The notes beneath the pieces were generated by a model, which did no database searches, was not told the origin of the DNA, and worked only from the letters and a program-made list of their open reading frames with translations. The translations under genes and the position numbers were made by a program. Below are positions 1 to 6,097 of a DNA stretch of 7,591 bases, one piece after another. This stretch comes from Promethearchaeota archaeon (GTDB lineage: Archaea > Asgardarchaeota > Lokiarchaeia > Sigynarchaeales > SOKP01): positions 1-7,591 of the forward strand of contig JAHLWT010000195.1 in assembly GCA_019057775.1 (NCBI GenBank), in the 5' to 3' direction. Numbering within the stretch: position 1 is the stretch's first letter; each line of letters starts with the position of its first letter.

Positions 1-1
1 T

Positions 2-304
2 ATTAATATTAAGTGTGTAGTAATTCCAGAAGACAAAACTTATGAACCATTTAATTTGCTCCCAAACGATTTACCAGACAGAATCGATATCAAATTGATG
101 TCCAAATTATCGAAGAGAAAGCCATTAACCGAATTGGAAGAATATCTTGGAGTAAAACAACCCACCATTTCAATGAGACTAAAGCGACTAGAAAAGCATG
201 GTTATATAATCCTTAATGGTAGAGATAGGCATTTAACGGATTTAGGAAATATGGTAGTGAATATTAATATACCAGAATTAAATAAAACTGAGGAGGAAAA
301 TTAA
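2..304 (+). CDS. Winged-helix regulator, 3' part only; probable CARF-wHTH protein
   Basis: The frame is open from the left edge to the TAA at 302-304, giving about 100 C-terminal residues, so the gene starts upstream. A TTG at 56 could be read as a start, but no ribosome binding site precedes it and coding continues leftward. Residues about 28-88 of the visible part form a winged helix: helix region DRIDIKLMSKL, a helix-turn-helix with LGVKQPTISMRLKRLEKHG, then a wing ending in HLTDLG. The first about 22 residues (a hydrophobic strand, then PEDKTYEPFNLLP) resemble the last strand and linker of the CARF domain in the next gene (strand, then LEESKYQDVPYPLAP). A second CARF-winged-helix protein is therefore likely, though the CARF part is out of view. 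The family would bind DNA and regulate transcription. The stop lies one base before the next start, so the two are probably cotranscribed. An ordinary MarR- or ArsR-like regulator is the alternative. Confidence 0.75.
   Translation: MNIKCVVIPEDKTYEPFNLLPNDLPDRIDIKLMSKLSKRKPLTELEEYLGVKQPTISMRLKRLEKHGYIILNGRDRHLTDLGNMVVNINIPELNKTEEEN
290..296 (+). promoter_or_regulatory. Ribosome binding site for the CARF-wHTH gene
   Basis: GAGGAGG lies within the last codons of the preceding gene and ends 9 bases before the TTG at 306. This strong Shine-Dalgarno match fixes TTG as the start of the downstream gene, where no ATG is available near the N-terminus. Confidence 0.85.
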
Positions 305-305
305 G

Positions 306-1160
306 TTGATTATCTGGATAACTACGGTAGGTTGGAGCCCTTTCGCAGTAATCAATCCAATTTGGGCATATTGTAAAGAAAATGATGAATGCCCTAATAA
401 GATAATATTAATCTATACACCTTTTGAAAAAATCAAATGTAACTTAGATATTTGCCAACGGTATATCTCTGAAATCTTAAAGGCTTATAATGGAAAGAAA
501 TTAAATGAAGATTCTATAATCATTGAGGAGATAGAGAATGATAGCATTGAAATTTATGCTGACAGGCTAAATAAAATTATTGAAAGAGAAAAGAATCTAA
601 AACTTGATAAAATAATCCTTGATATGACTCCTGGTAGGAAGTATATGTCAGCTATTAATGTGTACTATGGTTATAATCTTAAGGATACCCCAATTCAAGT
701 TTTTTACCTTCATTTAGAGGAGAGTAAATATCAAGATGTACCTTATCCGTTAGCGCCAATTATTAAAAACGAATTAATAGATATTTTAGAATCCACAGAG
801 ATTTTTTCTACTGATATTAGCAAATTACATGAAATTTCTACTCAAGGAGATAAGGAAGGTAATGATTATTATTTTAAGGATGAGGAGGCAAAAAAAGAAT
901 ATTTAATTCTCTTATCAATTGACAGTGGATTCAATACTAAAACAAAGATAAGAAAATATACTTTTGCAAATCAAATAATTATACGTGGGCACGAATTAGA
1001 TAAGATATTAAAAGGACTGATAACGAGAAATTTAGTTGATCAGAAATCAGTCATAAATAACAATCAAAAGTTCAAATTATATAATTTAGCTGATAAGGGT
1101 AAGAATATCCTTATGGAACTGAAGCAGAAAATAACAATAAACTTTCAGGGGGTTAAATAA
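306..1160 (+). CDS. CARF-winged-helix sensor/regulator (Csa3-like)
   Basis: A 284-residue protein starting at TTG; the start is supported by an upstream GAGGAGG and because the first CARF strand (IIWITTVGWSP, residues 2-12) begins at once. Residues 1-155 look like a CARF domain: TTVGWSP after the first strand, and ILDMTPGRKYMSA (about 104-116) in the position of the conserved DxTxGxK-type ligand-binding motif. Residues about 192-275 form a winged helix ending in LYNLADKGKNIL. This order matches archaeal Csa3 regulators. Family knowledge: CARF domains bind cyclic oligoadenylates, and Csa3-type proteins control transcription of defence genes. No HEPN, PIN or other nuclease domain is fused, so a regulator is more likely than an effector. 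It sits one base after another probable regulator and four bases before a PIN-like nuclease, suggesting control of this operon (inference). The actual ligand and DNA site are unknown. Confidence 0.85.
   Translation: MIIWITTVGWSPFAVINPIWAYCKENDECPNKIILIYTPFEKIKCNLDICQRYISEILKAYNGKKLNEDSIIIEEIENDSIEIYADRLNKIIEREKNLKLDKIILDMTPGRKYMSAINVYYGYNLKDTPIQVFYLHLEESKYQDVPYPLAPIIKNELIDILESTEIFSTDISKLHEISTQGDKEGNDYYFKDEEAKKEYLILLSIDSGFNTKTKIRKYTFANQIIIRGHELDKILKGLITRNLVDQKSVINNNQKFKLYNLADKGKNILMELKQKITINFQGVK
1147..1152 (+). promoter_or_regulatory. Weak or atypical ribosome binding site for the PIN-like gene
   Basis: AGGGGG ends 12 bases before the ATG at 1165, inside the end of the CARF gene. It is a poorer match and further away than the sites in front of the CARF, helicase and PLD genes. 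No better site precedes the next in-frame ATG at 1189, so 1165 stays the preferred start. Confidence 0.5.
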
Positions 1161-1164
1161 GTTA

Positions 1165-2286
1165 ATGTCTAATTATAAAAAGCGAAATATGGGTGTTCCA
1201 AACTTAATACTTAGTTCAAATGAACTAACGATGTTGCTAAATGAACTATATTTGGATTCAAACACAGACTTCACCATTGTTGATTGTCTTTATGGACTAA
1301 ATTTAGTAAATATTCATATTTCAGACAGTATTGAAATTGAATTAGGTATTACCCTAAATGATATCAGAGATGCTTATAATAACATTCCCAATGAACTAAG
1401 AGAGGAGTATCCAAGTAAGTCAAGGTTTTTCGAAATTTTTACCAAGTCTGGTTTTTATTTCGAAACTTATCAAAAAGAATTTGAAGAATTAATTATAGGA
1501 TTAGAAAAAGTTAATATTTTAGAAGGTGATACTCCAATCGCCATTAGTTTTGACACTTGTCTTTATTACGATCAATTTTTCACCCAACTCTCCAGGCTTT
1601 TAGAGCAGAGATATAGAAAACCTAAATATCCCATCTACTTTCTATTATCAGAAGGAGTAAAGAACGAATTAATCACATATGAGGATAAATATAAGGTTAA
1701 TGACATTGAAGAATTGAAGGATAACAGCGCACATCCAAAGATGATTGAAGAATTCTTTAACCAAAATAAATTTGAAGCGAGAATTAAGCACTTAGGACAT
1801 ATGGATTTTTTAAAATGCGATGAGAATGTATATTCTAAAATCGTTGAGGAAGAAAAAAGTATTTCTAGAAGAGATATGGATAGTCGAATAATTCAGGGAT
1901 TAATCAATGAAATTCGTCAGCAAAATCTCAAATTATATCTCTTTAGTCAAGATTCTGACTTTATAGCACGTGCTCGAGGAAATAGAAACCTAATCGCAAA
2001 GCATTTAGAAAAAATACCGCAATGGAAATTAAAAAAGAAGTATAAATGTAGTTGGGAGGACTTCAATCGTTTTCTTTACACACTATCAATTACATTCGGG
2101 GCTATTAAATTAGAATTCTCAAATAATTTTACCATTGATTTATATGGGATATGGCGCGGGAAAAAATTAAATGATTGGGAACGAGAAAATCTTAAATTTT
2201 TTACTTCAAATCCGATAATTGAAAGAATCGATAAAGATTTAACAATCCTAAATAATATAAAGATAGTGGAGGGTTTAAATCTTTGA
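1165..2286 (+). CDS. PIN-like domain protein, putative ribonuclease
   Basis: A 373-residue protein. The central to C-terminal part carries a PIN-type pattern of acidic residues: D130 at the end of a hydrophobic strand (IAISFDTCLYYDQFF), E168 in a strand-helix turn (LLSEGVKNEL), D239 in RRDMDSRIIQG, and D263 with D265 in LYLFSQDSDF, where S261-x-D263 matches the usual T/S-x-D motif. PIN domains are metal-dependent RNases, so this is probably a nuclease. Residues 1-120 and about 290-373 are extra regions I do not recognise. The protein is far longer than VapC toxins (about 130 residues), and no antitoxin-like gene lies beside it, so a VapBC pair is unlikely. It follows the CARF gene by 4 bases, and its TGA stop overlaps the helicase start as TTGA, pointing to cotranslation with both. 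A member of the wider FLAP/PIN-like fold with another substrate is possible. Confidence 0.7.
   Translation: MSNYKKRNMGVPNLILSSNELTMLLNELYLDSNTDFTIVDCLYGLNLVNIHISDSIEIELGITLNDIRDAYNNIPNELREEYPSKSRFFEIFTKSGFYFETYQKEFEELIIGLEKVNILEGDTPIAISFDTCLYYDQFFTQLSRLLEQRYRKPKYPIYFLLSEGVKNELITYEDKYKVNDIEELKDNSAHPKMIEEFFNQNKFEARIKHLGHMDFLKCDENVYSKIVEEEKSISRRDMDSRIIQGLINEIRQQNLKLYLFSQDSDFIARARGNRNLIAKHLEKIPQWKLKKKYKCSWEDFNRFLYTLSITFGAIKLEFSNNFTIDLYGIWRGKKLNDWERENLKFFTSNPIIERIDKDLTILNNIKIVEGLNL
2268..2273 (+). promoter_or_regulatory. Ribosome binding site deciding the TTG start of the helicase
   Basis: GGAGGG lies inside the end of the PIN-like gene and ends 9 bases before the TTG at 2283, an ideal spacing. 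It supports a TTG start that overlaps the upstream TGA (TTGA at 2283-2286). Confidence 0.8.
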
Positions 2287-4976
2287 GTGATCTTTTTTAT
2301 GCAAATTTGGGAATCCGAAATTATAATTATGAACAAAATAATGCTTATTATCGATTCAGAGATTTTAAGGATTTCTTATGGTTAGCAATAAATAATGAAG
2401 AAGGTCGTGAATATTCAATCAATTGGAGATCCCTTAAAGATGAGGATATAGAGCAAATTATTAGAAGAAAGTTTCTAATAGAATTAAGACGAGAAGAACC
2501 CTATGATGAAATGGATGAAATAACATTAGAGAACTTAATTGAAGAGGATACGGAATTACAAACAAAATTACAGTATAAAATACAAGAGCAAAATGAAAAA
2601 TTTGCAGAGGATAAGCAAATATGGATAAGGATTTATGAGAAAAAAAGAACGGAACAAGGTTATAAATTAATTCAAAATTTTTTCAGAGTGAGGGAAGTTT
2701 ATGATAATAAAGATTTGCAAGATGTAAATCGCATTAGAGTACTTGATAAAGAATCAAATTATAATGCTTTACTATTAGAAAAAAAACCAAAGAATTCTGA
2801 AAAGATTTTCTTAAAATACAGGGCAGTGACTTTACGATGTCAATTTGATGCGATGTTTCAATTACAGAAAAGGCCTTCGAAGATAAATGTTCCACTCTTA
2901 AAACTTATTATGAATAAATATTTTGCGAAATGGCCAGAGATTCAATTAACTGATGTGAATAAGTGGTTTTTATTAACTGAAGATGATAGAGAAGGAATTG
3001 AAAAACAAAGGAAATTTGTTAAACTTGGGCTTTCTACGCCTGATTTTGCGATATTAGAAGGCCCTCCAGGTTCAGGCAAAACTTTTTCTATCTGCGAGTT
3101 AATTCTTCAAGCAATTGAGCGGAATGAAAGGGTGTTATTATGCGCGTCTACCCATGTAGCAGTTGATAATGTCCTTGAAAACATTAAAGATCATCCCTCT
3201 GTAATTGCTATAAGAATTGGTAAAGATAATGTTTCTGAAAAAGTTAGAGATTGTCAACTGGATCAGATTGAATATTCTGAGAGTAGAAAAATTAAAAAAA
3301 GATTATTAAGGAAAAAGAAAAAAGGACAATTAACTCCAAGCCAAGATTATCTATTAGAATGTATAGAAGCGGGAAAAACTAAAATTATATCCGATTTTTT
3401 TTTAGAGGCTGCGAATCTTATTTGTGGCACTACAATCGGAATATTAAAACACCCCGAGATTAATTATCGTTCAACTATTCAAAAAACTACTTATGATTAT
3501 TTAATATTAGATGAAGCTAGTAAGACAACCTTCCAAGAATTTTTAGTCCCCGCTTTATTTGCTAAAAAGTGGATTATTGTTGGAGACTATAGACAACTCT
3601 CACCATATATCGATCCTGAAGAAATAGAAGGTAATCTAAACGGAGTTCTTAATCTAGAATTTGAAAAAATTTGCATAAATATTTTTGAAAGTTATTTTTT
3701 CTCTCAAAAATTCAAAAATAGAGTTAAACAATGGAAAAATCAATTAATTATTGAAGAAGATCAAGAATTAAGAGATTATTATGAACAACAAGCACGATTA
3801 TTAAATTTAAATTGTATTAAAATAGAGGATAAAGCGTTAAATAAACTAGAACTCCTAGCTGCTCAAGTGATTATAGGTTCTCATGACAATCTTGAACAGA
3901 TTGAAGAGGATTTGCCATCTAATATTCATTTAATTAGAGGAGAATGTAAATTAAATAGATTTTTAAGAAGAAGAGAATATTGGATTAAAAGTTTCCACCC
4001 TAAATTAGACAATAAAGAAAATGGAAAATGGGCGTATGAATTAGCTTGGAGATTAATTCGCGCTTATGAAACAAGAGGCACCGAAGATAATTACCAATAT
4101 TATATAAATCAAGTAGAGGGCTTATATCCTCATTTTTCAATTTCAAAAGATAATAATAACCAAACTGATTCTTTAAAAGATTTTGTTCTAAATAAAGTTG
4201 ATTTGGTGAAGCGAATAGGATTTCCTTCGATAATCGAATCACTTCAAAAAGGTGTTAAAAAAGCCAAGAATCAAAAATATAGTTATATATTATCAGATGG
4301 TTTCGATGAGGATGTACTAAAGCAACGACACATATTATTAGAATATCAATATCGAATGCATGAGGACATTGCGAATTTCCCCAGTAAATATGTATATGAA
4401 GGAACTGCATTAAAGAATAGTAAAAAAACTAATAGAGATTGGGGTTATCCAAGGTATTCGGGTAGAATATTCTGGGTGAATACTTTTGGTGATAAGGATG
4501 ATGATGGAAATTCAAATATTTCTGAAGTTCAAAATATATTGAATGAATTACAGCATTTTATACAATGGGCGGAAAATAATAAGAAGAAAAATGGGAAGAT
4601 TTGGGAGATAGCAGTTTTAACCTTCTATTCCGCACAAGAAAGACTAATAAGAAAAGAATTACAAAAACTTTTCAATACTCGAAAAAGGAGATATTTCAGG
4701 TATCCAAATAAAAACATTTCTATAGAATTATGTGTGGTTGACCGATTTCAAGGACATGAAGCAGATGTAGTATTTCTTTCATTTGTACAAACATACCAGA
4801 CAGGATTCTTAAATAGTGTTAATCGATTAAATGTCGCAATAACAAGAGCAAAGTATCAATTAGTGATTTTTGGTAGATATTATTTTTATGAAAAACGAGT
4901 AAATTCTGAACTGCTAAAAAATTTAGCCCAATACTGTAAAGGAAATATAAGTTATCCAAAAGATAAAAGGAGTTGA
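2283..4976 (+). CDS. Superfamily 1 Upf1/DNA2-like helicase (COG1112 type)
   Basis: An 897-residue ATP-dependent nucleic-acid helicase with a full SF1B motif set: Walker A GPPGSGKT (260-267), motif Ia CASTHVAVDN (287-296), motif II LDEAS (409-413), motif III GDYRQLSP (434-441), QYRMHEDIANFPS (689-701) for motif IV, DRFQGHEADVVFLS (820-833) for motif V and RLNVAITRAK (848-857) for motif VI. All key residues look intact, so it should be active. The N-terminal 230 residues are unrecognised except for a conserved-looking stretch just before the ATPase core. Between motifs III and IV lie about 245 residues where Upf1 has a few tens, a large insertion rich in charged helices. COG1112 helicases pair with PLD nucleases in Mokosh antiphage systems. 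A PLD gene lies two genes downstream here, but no kinase domain is visible. It overlaps both neighbours by 4 bases (TTGA). Whether it acts on RNA, DNA or hybrids cannot be told. Confidence 0.93.
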   Translation: MSDLFYANLGIRNYNYEQNNAYYRFRDFKDFLWLAINNEEGREYSINWRSLKDEDIEQIIRRKFLIELRREEPYDEMDEITLENLIEEDTELQTKLQYKIQEQNEKFAEDKQIWIRIYEKKRTEQGYKLIQNFFRVREVYDNKDLQDVNRIRVLDKESNYNALLLEKKPKNSEKIFLKYRAVTLRCQFDAMFQLQKRPSKINVPLLKLIMNKYFAKWPEIQLTDVNKWFLLTEDDREGIEKQRKFVKLGLSTPDFAILEGPPGSGKTFSICELILQAIERNERVLLCASTHVAVDNVLENIKDHPSVIAIRIGKDNVSEKVRDCQLDQIEYSESRKIKKRLLRKKKKGQLTPSQDYLLECIEAGKTKIISDFFLEAANLICGTTIGILKHPEINYRSTIQKTTYDYLILDEASKTTFQEFLVPALFAKKWIIVGDYRQLSPYIDPEEIEGNLNGVLNLEFEKICINIFESYFFSQKFKNRVKQWKNQLIIEEDQELRDYYEQQARLLNLNCIKIEDKALNKLELLAAQVIIGSHDNLEQIEEDLPSNIHLIRGECKLNRFLRRREYWIKSFHPKLDNKENGKWAYELAWRLIRAYETRGTEDNYQYYINQVEGLYPHFSISKDNNNQTDSLKDFVLNKVDLVKRIGFPSIIESLQKGVKKAKNQKYSYILSDGFDEDVLKQRHILLEYQYRMHEDIANFPSKYVYEGTALKNSKKTNRDWGYPRYSGRIFWVNTFGDKDDDGNSNISEVQNILNELQHFIQWAENNKKKNGKIWEIAVLTFYSAQERLIRKELQKLFNTRKRRYFRYPNKNISIELCVVDRFQGHEADVVFLSFVQTYQTGFLNSVNRLNVAITRAKYQLVIFGRYYFYEKRVNSELLKNLAQYCKGNISYPKDKRS
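4967..4972 (+). promoter_or_regulatory. Ribosome binding site abutting the annotated start (unusual)
   Basis: AAGGAG lies directly against the TTG at 4973 with no spacer, which is too close for normal initiation there. An in-frame stop at 4964-4966 rules out starts further upstream. The in-frame CTG at 4985 sits 12 bases downstream of the site and ATT at 4991 is 18 bases away. Translational re-initiation at the TTGA overlap is the other option. Confidence 0.5.
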
Positions 4977-6094
4977 ATAAAAAACTGGATTCAATTAATT
5001 TAAAAAGAAAAATTGAAATTGATAAATTTAGAGGGATTCTAGATATAGGAAAACAGCAAAAAAAAGAAAGTTATATCTCTATATTAAAACTCGCCGAAGA
5101 AAATGGAGATAAGGTTGAAGCAAAAGATATAATTAATAAATTTTTCGAAGATAGACCTGAAAGTCTTGGTGAGAGATTAATTCATAGGTGTTATTTATAT
5201 GGATTATTAACTGAGGATGGTCGACTTACAGAAGAAGGAAAAACCGCTATAGAAGAGAATAAAGTGTTTTTAAAAGAAAATGGTGCATATAGTTTTTGGA
5301 CAACTAGAGATCCTTTAATAAAACAGATTCTATTGAATGTCGAAGATATTAACTTGTTTTCTAGGAAAAAAGGAAACAAAATTAAGGAATTGATAAATGT
5401 TCCAGAGTGGATTAAGAATCTTGAGAATGAAAGAATAACTCTTTTCAATAGGAAAAATGAAGTTATCAAAATTTATGAATTTCGGGATTTAGTGCAAGAA
5501 ATGGAAAACGATCTTAATATTACGATATACTACATTGTTTCGCCTTTAGATAAAATTGAAGAACATAAATTATTAATTACCGGAGATTTAGAAAAAGGAC
5601 TTACTGAGCTTCCAAAATATTCTTATGAAGATATTTGGCTCTCACTTTTAGGAAAGGAATCTGATAGATGGAATAAAGAAAGTAATGCCTATATGTGTAA
5701 ATTAGATGAACTGAATGATAATTCAAGAGCATCCTTTAAAATCACCAAAGCGTTTAAAAATCCTGAAATTCTCAATTTAGGAATATTTAATGACCTTACG
5801 GTTAATAACATTCCCATTATCCCAATAAACAATGAGGAAGCGAATAAATGGGCTATATGGAATTTAGAACAAAAAATTAATAATTATTTGGGTACTGAAG
5901 ATTATTCAGAGTTATGTTCCGAAATCATAAAGATGAAAGCTTTTGAAAAATATGAGATATCTTTACCAACTCAAGAAGAGATGGCTAAAAGATTTACGAA
6001 AGGGAGTAGAGGGGAAGATATCGAGTTTATGGAAAAATTTTGGTATTTGAAAAGTCCATTAGAGTTAGAACCAAAAATTGTAAACGAGGGTTAA
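4973..6094 (+). CDS. Unrecognised protein with N-terminal winged-helix-like region
   Basis: Up to 373 residues if translation starts at the TTG that overlaps the helicase stop (TTGA); a CTG at 4985 would remove four residues. There is no in-frame ATG until residue 177, so a non-ATG start is needed. I do not recognise the family. Residues about 33-97 look like a winged helix: helices around SYISILKLAEENG and AKDIINKFF, then a turn YGLLTEDGRLTEEGKTAI like the wing and last helix of MarR/PadR-like domains. Next come GAYSFWTTRDPLI (104-116) and a mixed alpha/beta remainder with strands such as ITIYYIVSPL (183-192) and IPIIPIN (280-286). No catalytic motif, signal peptide or membrane segment is visible. 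It lies between the helicase and the PLD nuclease, 3 bases from the latter. It may therefore be a DNA-binding or adaptor subunit of that pair (inference from position only). Confidence 0.8.
   Translation: MNKKLDSINLKRKIEIDKFRGILDIGKQQKKESYISILKLAEENGDKVEAKDIINKFFEDRPESLGERLIHRCYLYGLLTEDGRLTEEGKTAIEENKVFLKENGAYSFWTTRDPLIKQILLNVEDINLFSRKKGNKIKELINVPEWIKNLENERITLFNRKNEVIKIYEFRDLVQEMENDLNITIYYIVSPLDKIEEHKLLITGDLEKGLTELPKYSYEDIWLSLLGKESDRWNKESNAYMCKLDELNDNSRASFKITKAFKNPEILNLGIFNDLTVNNIPIIPINNEEANKWAIWNLEQKINNYLGTEDYSELCSEIIKMKAFEKYEISLPTQEEMAKRFTKGSRGEDIEFMEKFWYLKSPLELEPKIVNEG
6086..6090 (+). promoter_or_regulatory. Ribosome binding site for the PLD nuclease gene
   Basis: GAGGG ends 7 bases before the ATG at 6098, normal spacing, and sits within the last codons of the upstream gene. 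It fixes the ATG as the start. Confidence 0.75.
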
Positions 6095-6097
6095 AAA

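Noticed and set aside
56..304. Complete 82-residue stand-alone HTH protein starting at TTG 56
   Set aside because: The frame stays open to the window edge, no ribosome binding site precedes 56, and the upstream residues match the CARF-to-HTH junction of the next gene.
1165..2286. VapC toxin of a toxin-antitoxin pair
   Set aside because: Much longer than VapC and no small antitoxin gene next to it; the upstream neighbour is a CARF regulator.
2076..2336. Antisense open frame of 86 codons
   Set aside because: It lies opposite the end of the PIN-like gene and the start of the helicase, and its composition is what the complement of AT-rich coding DNA gives. No ribosome binding site or recognisable domain.
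4000..4242. Antisense open frame of 80 codons
   Set aside because: Opposite the intact helicase gene; no domain or start signal.
5191..5469. Antisense open frame of 92 codons
   Set aside because: Opposite the fifth gene; the hydrophobic, Phe/Ser/Leu-rich translation is typical of reversed Lys/Glu-rich coding sequence.
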